Part shown: one piece after another, positions 1 to 8,012 of the stretch
Layout: every line of letters starts with the position of its first letter
Numbering within the stretch: the stretch's first letter is position 1
NCBI GenBank assembly: GCA_900770185.1
Contig: CAAGJM010000009.1
Location: forward strand, 1 to 35,779
DNA from: Clostridia bacterium
Lineage (GTDB): Bacteria > Bacillota > Clostridia > Christensenellales > Borkfalkiaceae
DNA: 35,779 nt
Direction: 5' to 3'
Notes under the pieces: generated by a model
Told to the model about the DNA's origin: nothing
The model's input: only the letters and a program-made list of their open reading frames with translations
Database searches by the model: none
Made by a program: the position numbers and the translations under genes

Positions 1-404
1 AAAAACTTTGCTTGCAAGGAGTTTTTAACGACAGCAAGTATAAGGCGATTGCATTTGTTTCAACAAATGCGAAAAACGACAGTTTTACGCGTTAGCGTTA
101 ATCGCCGAATAACACAGTGAAGAATCTCCGCGGAAGCAGCAACCGTCGGCTGCTTTTTGTGAGCCGCCCGTACTTAAACCCCGTCTTCGTTTCCACGAGA
201 CCTTTCACTACCGTTCAAGGTGACAGGCTTTATTGCGTTGTAATTCTGAGTGTAGCGACAGCGAAACGAAGAAGTCTTACGCGGAAGCGCGATGAATTTT
301 ACGCAACTCTCTTGCCCCTTTGACAATGGGGCTTTAATTTACCGTCAATTTTCATTCAAAATTGCCGCCGTAACAATCGTAATAATAACGCAAACTTTTA
401 TCTT
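1..404. other. Gene-free repeat-rich spacer
   Basis: I see no credible gene here; the open frames lack ribosome sites and overlap repeat sequence. From about 117 to 300 the DNA holds degenerate copies of the repeat modules found at 3415-3482 and 25537-25814 (GAAGAATC-C-CCGCGGAAGC, and a piece reading CGTTTCC-CGAGAC then TTCAA-GTGAC). Positions 44-106 can fold as a three-way junction, listed separately. Confidence 0.6.
44..106. other. Possible three-way-junction RNA/DNA structure
   Basis: An outer 7-bp stem (GGCGATT at 44-50 with AATCGCC at 100-106) encloses a hairpin whose arms are GCATTTGTT (51-59) and AACAAATGC (62-70), and a short hairpin ACGC-GTTA-GCGT (87-98). The outer stem and first hairpin abut and could stack. 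No promoter, terminator or neighbouring gene explains it, and the left context is cut by the window edge. Confidence 0.25.
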
Positions 405-1046
405 TCAGTCCAGATGCCCGATTTTAGACCGGCTAAACCACGAACGCGTCAGCTTACTCATAAGTTCTTTATCGTTTCTGACGTCTTCTCTGTCCCACAT
501 TCCCAACTCTTCATAGTAACGCGGTATTACCCACCGAGCCAAATCTTCCGCCGGCAACTTACTTAAATCGATTTCACAATAGTCGTCGCTTACGGCTATG
601 TCTTTAATGACAGACCTTTTCAGGCAATAATTATAACAATAGTTTTTATGATAAAACGAAACGTAATTTACAAAATTTGCGTCGTTGAGCGCATTTTTGT
701 TATTGAAAGCGCACAATACGTATTGCTTCGCCAAATACTTCAAAGCGTTAATTTTATCATAAACGCCGTTTTCGCTGCAAAACAGCGGTTTCATAACAGC
801 GTTCAGGTTGGAGTCGTCGCGTTTTATATCGTTTAATAGACATTTTAACGGAACCGTGTGTTTTTCATATTCAAACGGCTCAAAAGTATCTTCGTCTATA
901 TACTCCGCGTCCACGACTTTAAAATCTATAATATCACTGACTTTGCCAATAAAATAATTTTGTAAAAAAATCAAATTATCGTTTATATTATCGCTAACAT
1001 ATTCCACGTAATTTTTTTCGTTTCTGACCTTAATAACTATGCCCAT
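405..1046 (-). CDS. Hypothetical protein, 213 aa
   Basis: I do not recognise this family. The protein is soluble, with no signal peptide or membrane segment, is rich in Asn, Asp, Tyr and Lys, and carries scattered cysteines with no clear metal motif. The C-terminal part has a Trp-rich stretch (ARWVIPRYYEELGMW). A strong promoter upstream (TTGACC, 17 bp, TACAAT) supports expression as a single gene. The ribosome site before the ATG is weak (GGAT). It is flanked by repeat-rich DNA on the left and a divergent GH57 gene on the right, so context gives no function. Confidence 0.6.
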   Translation of the reverse strand: MGIVIKVRNEKNYVEYVSDNINDNLIFLQNYFIGKVSDIIDFKVVDAEYIDEDTFEPFEYEKHTVPLKCLLNDIKRDDSNLNAVMKPLFCSENGVYDKINALKYLAKQYVLCAFNNKNALNDANFVNYVSFYHKNYCYNYCLKRSVIKDIAVSDDYCEIDLSKLPAEDLARWVIPRYYEELGMWDREDVRNDKELMSKLTRSWFSRSKIGHLD

Positions 1047-1086
1047 AGCGCTATCCGTAAAAAATAATAACGTTAAATATCCACTG

Positions 1087-1115
1087 ATTGTACTCTAAAA
1101 TTTCGAATCGGTCAA
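1087..1115 (-). promoter_or_regulatory. Promoter of the 213-aa gene
   Basis: Read leftward, TTGACC (1110-1115), a 17-bp spacer and TACAAT (1087-1092) put the start near 1080, about 34 nt before the ATG. Confidence 0.65.
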
Positions 1116-1262
1116 TTAACTTATAAAAGCAATTTTGAATTCAAACGAAAAATCACCTTTAATTTTTTTATGTTGTTTTGCGTGCAATTGCATTAAAAAC
1201 AACCTTAAATCCCTTTTATTTTAAAATTTTTTTGTCAAAATGTAATTTTTTTATAAAAACGC

Positions 1263-1291
1263 TTGTAATTAAAAAAAATTGGTTATATAAT
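1263..1291 (+). promoter_or_regulatory. Promoter of the GH57 gene
   Basis: TTGTAA (1263-1268), exactly 17 bp, then TATAAT (1286-1291). Expected start is near 1298, giving a leader of about 57 nt. Confidence 0.75.
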
Positions 1292-1300
1292 AGCCTTATC

Positions 1301-1337
1301 AAGCGGATATAACCGCTTAATAAGCGGACGCTTCCGC
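1301..1337 (+). promoter_or_regulatory. Two short hairpins in the GH57 leader
   Basis: AAGCGG (1301-1306) pairs with CCGCTT (1313-1318), and GCGGA (1324-1328) pairs with TCCGC (1333-1337). The GCGG and CCGC arms are interchangeable, so alternative pairings exist. The ribosome site AAGGAG follows just downstream. A regulatory role is only a guess. Confidence 0.3.
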
Positions 1338-1354
1338 AAGAATAAGGAGATAAA

Positions 1355-2740
1355 ATGGCGAGAAAAATCATCTTTATGCCCCACGCGAACATTCAGTATT
1401 CGCAACTTCCGCCCGAAAAAAGGCTTTGGGTAATAGAAAACTGCTACAAAAAACTCTTCACCCTCGTTAAAGAAAACGACTATAAAATCGCTTTCGAAGC
1501 AAGCGGCAAAACCGTTGAAGAAATAGCCAAAAAATCGCCCGAAACGATGGCTCTTTTAAAAGAACTTATCGCAAGCGGCAATATCGAACCCGTGTCTTCG
1601 CCCTACATTCACTTCATGCCGGCGAATATCCCCGAAGAACTTTGCGTTCACTCGCTCGTTCACGCTCTTAACACGTGGGAAAAGTTCACGGGTAAACGAC
1701 CGACCATCGGCTGGAACCCCGAATGCGGCTGGGCAAGCCATATCCCCGCCGCTTACAAAAAAGCGGGCATCAAAACCCTTATAATGGACGCCGACAGCTT
1801 CTATCTTTCGTTTGACGAAATAAGAAAAGCAACGGGCTTAAACTACGACGTTTTCGGTCACAGCAACAAAAACCAACTCTTTAAAATCGAAGAATTCATT
1901 AAAGATAAACCCGAATTTTTGAAATATTTAACCAACCCGTCGGTTACGAAGGACGGGCTTCAGATGATTTTCAGAACGGACAGCATGGCAAACCTTCTTT
2001 TGTGGTATTTGATGGGCGCAACCGAAGGCATGCGCAAAGTCCCCGTTTCGCGCGACGAAATCAAGCAGATGCTCACCAACTGGCAGTCACGCATAGACGA
2101 ATCGGGTTCGTTCATTATGCCGTACGCGGAAGACGCAGAATATATCGGCAGCAGCGCCTACTTCTACGTTAAACAGTTCAATCAGGCAAGATTTTTTGAA
2201 GAAGAGCCGAAGAGCGTTGAAAGGTTTAAAGAAATTATAGAAACGGCTAAAACGCTCGGCTATGAACTTTCGACCCCGTCGGAAGTTATCGCAAGCGGCA
2301 ACCTTATCGAAAACGACCTTATCGACAGAATCGAAAACGGCGTTGCATGGCACGGCGGCACGGCAAAAGCCTGGATGAACACCGACTTTTCACGCATAAT
2401 GGACCCCGTTTGCAACAATATGTTCACGGGCATTAAAGCGATTTGCAATTATTTGGGTAAAGACGTTGAAAAGGTTGACGGGCATTTGGATAAAGCGCTC
2501 CGCGCGCTTGCCGACGCCTGGGTCAGCGATTCGCGTTGGCCGCCGGCACCCACCAGCCCCGGAAGATTCAACGTTAAAGAATCTATCGCGGCTATGTACT
2601 TGACGAACGACGAAATCGAAAAGGCAATGGCTGAAAACGGCATCGCCGAGAAAAAGTCGCTCTACTCGCACAACCTTATGAAGTCGCAGATAGCGGGTAT
2701 CGAAAAGATACTTATGGACATCAAATACTTCGGCGAATAA
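1355..2740 (+). CDS. Glycoside hydrolase family 57 protein
   Basis: Probable cytoplasmic GH57 enzyme (alpha-amylase, glucanotransferase or alpha-galactosidase-type clan) acting on alpha-glucans or related glycans. Family hallmarks are visible in order: an N-terminal MPHANIQYS (motif 1, His10), AFEASGKTVE (46-55), WNPECGW with Glu123 as the expected nucleophile, and PYAEDAEYIG with Asp260 as candidate acid/base; a helical C-terminal region follows. At 461 aa it is near the short end of the family. There is no signal peptide. The start has a good AAGGAG site 7 nt upstream. It is a single-gene unit with its own promoter and a strong terminator. The exact substrate cannot be read from sequence. 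Confidence 0.8.
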   Translation: MARKIIFMPHANIQYSQLPPEKRLWVIENCYKKLFTLVKENDYKIAFEASGKTVEEIAKKSPETMALLKELIASGNIEPVSSPYIHFMPANIPEELCVHSLVHALNTWEKFTGKRPTIGWNPECGWASHIPAAYKKAGIKTLIMDADSFYLSFDEIRKATGLNYDVFGHSNKNQLFKIEEFIKDKPEFLKYLTNPSVTKDGLQMIFRTDSMANLLLWYLMGATEGMRKVPVSRDEIKQMLTNWQSRIDESGSFIMPYAEDAEYIGSSAYFYVKQFNQARFFEEEPKSVERFKEIIETAKTLGYELSTPSEVIASGNLIENDLIDRIENGVAWHGGTAKAWMNTDFSRIMDPVCNNMFTGIKAICNYLGKDVEKVDGHLDKALRALADAWVSDSRWPPAPTSPGRFNVKESIAAMYLTNDEIEKAMAENGIAEKKSLYSHNLMKSQIAGIEKILMDIKYFGE

Positions 2741-2821
2741 GCGGTTAAGTTAAGCGCGGTTAAACGCTGAATATGCTTAAACTTAGCGCGATTAACGAAT
2801 TTGATATTTTAAAACTAAAAA

Positions 2822-2856
2822 CTTCGGGCGGTCAAAACGACCGCCCGAAGTTTTTT
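2822..2856 (+). terminator. Intrinsic terminator of the GH57 gene
   Basis: A 12-bp perfect stem (CTTCGGGCGGTC with GACCGCCCGAAG), a 5-nt loop and a T6 run. Confidence 0.9.
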
Positions 2857-2892
2857 AAAAAAAAGTGCGCCGCTTTTATTGAAACGGCGCAC
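2857..2892 (-). terminator. Terminator of the candidate small RNA
   Basis: GTGCGCCG and CGGCGCAC arms (2865-2872 and 2885-2892) form an 8-bp GC-rich stem followed, leftward, by a T8 run (2857-2864). It sits tail-to-tail with the GH57 terminator. Confidence 0.75.
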
Positions 2893-3032
2893 CTATAAAA
2901 ACACACCGTTTCGCTTGCCGCGACGCAAACATATAAAGACATCTTTCAAAGAAGATTTTATGTAACGCGAAACCAAGTATGCTTCTACCAAAGCATACTT
3001 CTTTGAAAAAACCTTTATTAGGTTTACGTCGC
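2857..3032 (-). ncRNA. Candidate structured small RNA, about 176 nt
   Basis: Leftward transcription from the promoter at 3039-3067 should begin at G3032. From exactly that base, GCGACGTAAAC (3032-3022) pairs with GTTTGCGTCGC (2930-2920), an 11-bp closing stem with one G-U pair. Inside follow ATAAAG/CTTTAT (3018-3013 with 2938-2933), an 11-bp perfect stem TTTCAAAGAAG/CTTCTTTGAAA (3008-2998 with 2954-2944) and an apical hairpin with 10-nt arms (3000-2991 and 2984-2975), beside an unpaired strand at about 2955-2974. An intrinsic terminator ends it. There is no credible reading frame and no gene downstream on this strand. The long closed rod with asymmetric bubble recalls 6S RNA, but I cannot confirm homology. 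Confidence 0.6.
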
Positions 3033-3038
3033 AAGTTT

Positions 3039-3067
3039 AGTTTAACATTTTTTGCCAACTATTGCAA
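3039..3067 (-). promoter_or_regulatory. Promoter of the candidate small RNA
   Basis: Leftward TTGCAA (3062-3067), 17-bp spacer, TAAACT (3039-3044). The predicted start is the first base of the RNA closing stem. Confidence 0.65.
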
Positions 3068-3230
3068 GTATTTTAAAGTGTGTGTTTTTAGTGAAACAGC
3101 GCTTTGCGTTTTTGTTGTGCGGCGTTAAGCCCGCTATACGGGTAGGGGGATAGTAGTGAAAAGTGAAGGGTGCGCAAATTTTTAATATAAAAAGCGGCGG
3201 AAGCAAGCCCCGCCCTACCACCTACCCTTG

Positions 3231-3391
3231 CCCGCCTTGCGTAAAGGGGGGTGTTTTCGCTTTTTTGCGAAAACGGGGGGATTGTTTCATATATAACCAA
3301 CAATCTCTCAGTCGCCTGAATGGCGACAGCTCTCTTTATACAAGAGAGCCTTTTTCTACCCGCATCCATTCTTAATTTTATTCAAAATTAT
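3231..3391. repeat. 161-bp composite intergenic repeat, copy A
   Basis: This stretch matches 25934-26094 over its whole length with scattered differences and equal length. It contains, in order, CCCGCCTTGCGTAAAGGGG, an inverted GCGAAAA block, CGGGGGGATTG, CAATCTCTCAGTCG, a small CGCC/GGCG hairpin, ACAGCTCTCTTTA-ACAAGAGAGCC and CTTAATTTT-CAAAATTAT. Copies of such modules are typical of dispersed non-coding palindromic repeats; no coding sequence is present. Confidence 0.8.
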
Positions 3392-3544
3392 CCCACTCTC
3401 TTTACTACATAGAGCCTATCCCGCCCGCATTTAAGTAAGCGTTCGTTTCCGCGAGACTTTTAACGTTCGTTCAAAGTGACGGTATCCCGTAGTCGCCCAC
3501 GCCGACCCTTACGAAATTCCTCCCCAAACCTCTCCAAAATAAAA

Positions 3545-3570
3545 AGTGAGAGAAGCAAAATTCTCTCACT
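3545..3570 (-). terminator. Terminator of lysR
   Basis: Perfect 10-bp stem (AGTGAGAGAA with TTCTCTCACT), 6-nt loop; read leftward it is followed by a T-rich tract. Confidence 0.85.
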
Positions 3571-3605
3571 GAAATTCGATTTTCGTCTTTAAGGCTCTTA
3601 GGTAT

Positions 3606-4523
3606 CTACTTTTTTATTTTATAATTCGACTGGTCTTCGTACTTGTTAAGAAGAGTTAAAAACTCGTTCAACGCAAACGTCCGCTCGGCGTTTTTGTTCA
3701 AAATCACGCCTATCGCGCGGGTGGGTAGTTCGGGCAGCACGTTAAGTTCGAACAATTCGCCGTTTTTAAGTTCTTCTTCGACGAACTCGCGCGAAACGCA
3801 GGCTATCCCCAGCCCGTTTTTAGCCATTTGCACGCAAAGTTCTAAACTACCGAGCTCGAATTCGGGCGTTAAATCTATGTTCAACGAATGGGTGAAGTTT
3901 ATAAATTCCTGCCGCGTCGAAGTGTTTTGTTCGAGCATCAAAAGGGGATAGTTTGAAAGCGCGTTTAAAGTAAGCCGTTCGTTCAAAAGGTTTTTGTACT
4001 TATCGCTCGCCACGAAAACGTCGTGAAGCCTTCCCATCTGCCCGGTAAAAATCACCCCGTCGTCGGTTATCGGCAAGTTGACGAAGCCTATGTCCGCCCT
4101 GTTTGCCTTCACCGTTTCGAGCGTTCCGCGCGAAGTGCTGTTTATAAACGACACGTTTACCTGCGGGTATTTTTCGTGGAATTCGATTATGTACTTCATC
4201 AAAACGTGGGTTATAACCGTGTCCGCCGCGCTTATTTTAAGAGTGCCGACAGCCGTTTCGTTGAGTTCGGTGAACTTGTTTTCAGCCTTTTCAAGCAGCG
4301 ATATCGCCCCCGCAACGTACTCGAAAATTTGTTTTCCGCCGTTGTCGGTCAGTTCCATTCCGCGGCTTACGCGGTTGAAAAGTTTGCCGCCCAGTTGCTG
4401 TTCAAGCTGTTTTATCGCCTGCGAAACGGCGGGTTGTGATATAAAAAGCTCGTCGGCGGCTTTGGTTAAACTGCCGCATTTTGCGACGGTGTAAAACACC
4501 CTGAAAAGTTCTAAGTTAATCAT
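3606..4523 (-). CDS. LysR-family transcriptional regulator
   Basis: The first 60 residues are a typical LysR winged helix-turn-helix (FYTVAKCGSLTKAADELF then ISQPAVSQAIKQLEQQLG), followed by a linker helix and a two-lobed effector-binding domain from about residue 90 to 300. At 305 aa it has the usual family length. It should bind DNA as a tetramer and respond to a small ligand. It lies 65 bp downstream of mnmE on the same strand, and no divergent metabolic gene sits next to it, so its target and ligand are unknown. A clean terminator follows. Confidence 0.9.
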   Translation of the reverse strand: MINLELFRVFYTVAKCGSLTKAADELFISQPAVSQAIKQLEQQLGGKLFNRVSRGMELTDNGGKQIFEYVAGAISLLEKAENKFTELNETAVGTLKISAADTVITHVLMKYIIEFHEKYPQVNVSFINSTSRGTLETVKANRADIGFVNLPITDDGVIFTGQMGRLHDVFVASDKYKNLLNERLTLNALSNYPLLMLEQNTSTRQEFINFTHSLNIDLTPEFELGSLELCVQMAKNGLGIACVSREFVEEELKNGELFELNVLPELPTRAIGVILNKNAERTFALNEFLTLLNKYEDQSNYKIKK

Positions 4524-4588
4524 TTATCCCCCGATTTATAAGTTTTGCGCCGCTTAATACGGTCACCCCGCTCGGATAAAACAACCGA

Positions 4589-5932
4589 TTATTTGCCGAC
4601 GCAGAATTTAGAAAATATTTCGTCTATTATATCTTCGCTTGCAACTTTGCCGGTAATTTCGCCTAAGGTTGACCACACTTTTTTAATATCTTCGCCTATT
4701 AAGTCAAGCGGTGCGGCGCCGACGTTTAAAAGCGCTTCGTCAACGTATTTTTCCGCTTTTTTAAGGGCGATAAGGTGCCGCTCTTCGGTAATGAGTTCGG
4801 CGTTTAAGTCCACCCCTTCGCCAAAAGCGCGGGCGTATAGTTCGTTTTTTAATTTTTCAAGCCCCTCGCCCGTTTTGCACGAGATGATAATTCCGTCGTT
4901 TTTTATATCGCCGCTTTTTAAAGCCGCGTCCGACTTATTGTAGACTTTGACGGCGTTTCTGTCCTTTATCAAGTCGAGAATTTCTTTATCTTCATTATCT
5001 TCCGCGCGCGATAAATCGAACGCCGCGATTATAACGTCTGCCGAGTTTAAAATTTTGCGCGAACGGTCTATGCCGATTTTTTCGATTTCGTCAGCCGCCT
5101 CGCGTATGCCCGCCGTGTCGTAAAAATCGAACTTAACGCCGTTTATATCGGTTGAACCTTCGACGACGTCGCGCGTCGTGCCGGGGACGTTGGAAACGAT
5201 AGCCTTATCGAGGCTTAAAAGGGCGTTTAAAAGGGATGACTTACCCGTGTTGGGCTTGCCGACGATAGCGACTTTAACGCCGTTTTTAACGAGTTTTGCG
5301 CCGCCGTAGCGTTTGATAAGTCCGCTTATCTCATCTTTCGCGCCGTTAAGCGCGCTTATCACCTTATCGAGGGCGATTTCTTCAAGACCCTCTTCGGGGT
5401 AGTCGATATCCGCGTCTATACTTGCAAGCGAATAAGTAAGTTCGTCCTGCACGCGGTTTATCGCGTTGTAAAGCTTTTCGCGATACAGATTGTATGAAAT
5501 TTTGACCGCCGCCGCGCTTTCGGAGTTTATCATTCCGATAAGCCCCTCCGCCGAGTCGAGCGAAAGTTTTCCGTTTACGAACGCCCGCTTTGTAAACTCG
5601 CCGCGGGTTGCGGGTTCCGCGCCGTAATAAAAAGTGCGCTTTAAAATGCCTTCGGTTATAGCTACGCCGCCGTGGCAATGGAATTCCGCCATATCCTCCC
5701 CGGTGTAACTTTTCGGAGCTTTGAATATGACGCACATTCCGAAGTCTTTAAAATCGCCGCCGTCAATCTCGCCGACGTACAGTTTATACGGCTCGAAGTC
5801 TTTGACCGATATTTTTTGAAGGGGTTTGAACATTTTTTCGACTATGCTAAAAACCCCTTCGCCGCTAAGCCTTATTATCGCCACGCCGCCGACCCCTTTA
5901 GCGGTTGATACGGCGGAAATTACGTTCTGCAT
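4589..5932 (-). CDS. mnmE: tRNA modification GTPase MnmE
   Basis: With MnmG, MnmE installs the (carboxymethyl)aminomethyl group on wobble uridine 34 of several tRNAs, using a tetrahydrofolate carrier. The N-terminal folate-binding domain is at about 1-118. The inserted G domain shows G1 GKPNTGKSS (225-233), G2 TT at 252-253, G3 DTAG (272-275) and G4 NKSD (332-335). The protein ends in the diagnostic FCVGK with the catalytic C-x-G-K cysteine. Length 447 aa is normal. It starts 5 bp after the stop of the upstream membrane-protein gene, suggesting coupled translation. The usual neighbours (mnmG, jag, yidC) are absent. Confidence 0.97.
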   Translation of the reverse strand: MQNVISAVSTAKGVGGVAIIRLSGEGVFSIVEKMFKPLQKISVKDFEPYKLYVGEIDGGDFKDFGMCVIFKAPKSYTGEDMAEFHCHGGVAITEGILKRTFYYGAEPATRGEFTKRAFVNGKLSLDSAEGLIGMINSESAAAVKISYNLYREKLYNAINRVQDELTYSLASIDADIDYPEEGLEEIALDKVISALNGAKDEISGLIKRYGGAKLVKNGVKVAIVGKPNTGKSSLLNALLSLDKAIVSNVPGTTRDVVEGSTDINGVKFDFYDTAGIREAADEIEKIGIDRSRKILNSADVIIAAFDLSRAEDNEDKEILDLIKDRNAVKVYNKSDAALKSGDIKNDGIIISCKTGEGLEKLKNELYARAFGEGVDLNAELITEERHLIALKKAEKYVDEALLNVGAAPLDLIGEDIKKVWSTLGEITGKVASEDIIDEIFSKFCVGK

Positions 5933-5937
5933 GATAG

Positions 5938-6774
5938 TTAATTGAATAAGTCGTCGTTTTCGTCGCCGCTCTGCCCGTTTTGAGAGCCGTTTGCGCCGCC
6001 GACGGACGAGTTATTGCTTTGCGCGCCGCCGCTAAAACTCTTTTTATCGTCGAATTCTGGGAAAGGGTCGCTATCTGCCGCGTTATTTTGCGCGCCGTTG
6101 TCTCTTCGCCCGTTCGCGCCGTTATCGTTCCCGGGGTACCCGCCGTAATACGTCCTTTGATACACGCGGTAAGCGGAATAATCGACGGGGTCGTTATTCC
6201 TCGAAACGAAAAGGAAGATGCCGAACAAACTTTCAAAGAATATCGAAAGTATGCTGAAAAGCATGGCGCGCCGCGGATTGTACTTTCTGAAAATCATAAA
6301 CACCATGCTTACTTCGAACACGATCTCGGCAAGGTCGATAAAAAATTTGAGGTAGTATAAAACTATATTTACAACCTTAGACGTCGAATTTATGTTGTAC
6401 AAAAAGTTTAAAAATCCGTTTGAGAAAGTTACGCTTTGCCCTTCCGCAACGTTCAAAAACAAGTTCGTAAACGTTCTGAAAGAATAAGCAAGCGAGAATA
6501 TAAAGCTCACAAACGACAGTATGCAGACGATTAAACCTATGTTTTTAACCTGCATGCCCCAAACGACGGCTTTGCCGATAAGTTTGCCGATTATAATGAA
6601 GTTTAAAAAGGGCACGAAGCACATCCATTTGTTATTAAGATTTTGCTTTTTTGCCATGGTGTAAAGAGCGATGCACTTAAAAACGTACGCCGCTATCATA
6701 AGCCCGTAATCGATAAACAGCGATATAAGCTGAATCATCGCAACGCTTGAAATCGAAAATAAAGACGAAAGCAT
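5938..6774 (-). CDS. Membrane protein with disordered Asn/Gly tail
   Basis: I do not recognise a named family. About five hydrophobic segments fill residues 1-200 (for example ISLFIDYGLMIAAYVF, IGLIVCILSFVSFIFSLAY, MLFSILSIFFESLFGIFLF). The last 75 or so residues are a hydrophilic low-complexity tail rich in Asn, Gly, Ser and Asp that is probably disordered. The start has an excellent site (AAAGGAGG before the ATG). It sits between the CPBP protease gene and mnmE in the same direction and is probably co-transcribed with them. Confidence 0.75.
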   Translation of the reverse strand: MLSSLFSISSVAMIQLISLFIDYGLMIAAYVFKCIALYTMAKKQNLNNKWMCFVPFLNFIIIGKLIGKAVVWGMQVKNIGLIVCILSFVSFIFSLAYSFRTFTNLFLNVAEGQSVTFSNGFLNFLYNINSTSKVVNIVLYYLKFFIDLAEIVFEVSMVFMIFRKYNPRRAMLFSILSIFFESLFGIFLFVSRNNDPVDYSAYRVYQRTYYGGYPGNDNGANGRRDNGAQNNAADSDPFPEFDDKKSFSGGAQSNNSSVGGANGSQNGQSGDENDDLFN

Positions 6775-6846
6775 AATTCCTCCTTTGAACTAATCGCGTA
6801 AGCCGCCGAAAATCAGGCGACCGTTTACCCCGACCGCCGAATCGGC

Positions 6847-7947
6847 TTACACGAATAAACTTACGACCGCAAATATAAGCCCCGCCGCGAGCACGGCCAA
6901 GCTTACTATCGCGTTAGATTTTTTATTGAAGCGGACGAATTTATCGCCGCATTTAAACATATTGTCTTTGTCCTTTTTAATCACTTCGAAGTCTTCGTCG
7001 AAGTTTTTAAGGACGACTTCGCCGCTGCTTGCGATAAAGCACTCGGCAACGTATTTTTCGCCGAAGTTTTTGCTCTTTTCCGTTCCCAGAATCTCACGAT
7101 TTTTCTTTGCGAGAAGTTTATTTAAAAAATAATAGCCCGATATCAGTAAAAACGCCAACCCGAACAACGCCTGAAACGATTGAGCAACCGCGGAAAGCGC
7201 AGTCGAAAACGTTGCGAGCACGGACGGCGCGAGCGCGTAAAGAGTAATGAATAAGTTAGACGCCCAGTGCATTATCGACCCGTAAAGGTGGTTCTTCGTC
7301 AGGCTTACGACCGCCGCGATTGTAAGCCCCGCCAAAAATTGCAGAATAAACATCGCGACCGACCCGTGCATAAGCGCAAAACAAATCGCGCTTAAAAATA
7401 TCGAGAACGGCACACCCCTTTCTTTAAACCCGCGCATTATCACGCCGCGAAACAGCATTTCTTCGCAAATTGCGGGAAGGACGGGGGTTATTACGAGCGA
7501 ATAAATCAAAATGTACAGCGGGTTAGAATTTTTGATAATTTCTTCGGGGATGGTAAACCCTAAATCACCGAACAAAGCTTCCATGTACCCGAAAAAGTCG
7601 GTATGCAGGCTCGTAAAGCAAAAATCTATGCCGAAAATAAGCATAACCGCCATAAGCGCGTCTATAGCATTCAGTTTAAAGGAATATCCGTCGCCCGAAA
7701 ACACGCCCACGCGCTTTACTTTAAAGAACATAAACGCGATAAAGAATATAATCGCCTGCGAAATGACGGCGGAGAGTATATTGACCAAAAAATAGTCTAC
7801 CCCCGCGCGAAGAAGCGGACGGAAAAGATACGGTAATAAAAACCCCGCGATAAAAAACGCCAAAATCGCCGCAATGTATGCAACCCCGCCGTCAAGCGCG
7901 TTGAAAACGTTCGGATTATATCGTTTTTTACTCGTTACGTCGCTCAT
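6847..7947 (-). CDS. CPBP-family intramembrane metalloprotease
   Basis: Membrane-embedded glutamic protease of the Abi/CAAX-prenyl-protease type. I use the ATG at 7947 (366 aa), which has AAGG six bases upstream, rather than an upstream TTG that adds 11 residues. With this numbering the family motifs are EE at 162-163 with Arg167 (CEEMLFRG), FALMH with His194, and HWASN with His227. Several transmembrane helices surround them. The C-terminal 80 residues form a soluble segment followed by a final hydrophobic helix. In other bacteria such proteins act in peptide maturation, immunity to self-made bacteriocins or stress; nothing here chooses among these. It lies 65 bp downstream of proS. Confidence 0.88.
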   Translation of the reverse strand: MSDVTSKKRYNPNVFNALDGGVAYIAAILAFFIAGFLLPYLFRPLLRAGVDYFLVNILSAVISQAIIFFIAFMFFKVKRVGVFSGDGYSFKLNAIDALMAVMLIFGIDFCFTSLHTDFFGYMEALFGDLGFTIPEEIIKNSNPLYILIYSLVITPVLPAICEEMLFRGVIMRGFKERGVPFSIFLSAICFALMHGSVAMFILQFLAGLTIAAVVSLTKNHLYGSIMHWASNLFITLYALAPSVLATFSTALSAVAQSFQALFGLAFLLISGYYFLNKLLAKKNREILGTEKSKNFGEKYVAECFIASSGEVVLKNFDEDFEVIKKDKDNMFKCGDKFVRFNKKSNAIVSLAVLAAGLIFAVVSLFV

Positions 7948-8012
7948 TTTCGCCCTTAATCGCTCAATTATTTTGAGCAAATATTTTTATTTTTAGCCGT
8001 TTATAAACCGTT

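Larger units (their letters stand above)
1047..1354. other. AT-rich divergent intergenic region
   Basis: This spacer between two divergent genes contains the leftward promoter at 1087-1115, the rightward promoter at 1263-1291 and the hairpin-bearing GH57 leader. Apart from those I see only AT-rich sequence with A and T tracts (1140-1260), which could act as upstream promoter elements. Confidence 0.6.
2741..3605. other. Long intergenic region with RNA gene and repeats
   Basis: No protein gene is supported. The region holds the GH57 terminator (2822-2856), the candidate small RNA (2857-3032), a diverged GC-rich repeat (about 3193-3220), the 161-bp composite repeat (3231-3391), a further repeat piece shared with the window start (about 3415-3482), and the lysR terminator (3545-3570). 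Confidence 0.65.

Noticed and set aside
2876..3058. A 60-codon leftward frame in the GH57-lysR gap
   Set aside because: It has no ribosome site, runs into the terminator stem and coincides with the structured RNA; its paired arms explain the sequence better than coding.
3088..3375. Open frames of 70-93 codons on both strands
   Set aside because: They lie in the dispersed repeat modules and have no ribosome site; frames do not persist between the two 161-bp copies.
4078..4494. Long frames antisense to lysR and other genes
   Set aside because: They mirror conserved coding sequence on the opposite strand and lack ribosome sites.
7948..7980. TTG start 11 codons upstream for the CPBP protease
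   Set aside because: The ATG at 7947 has a proper AAGG site and the extra residues have no family support.
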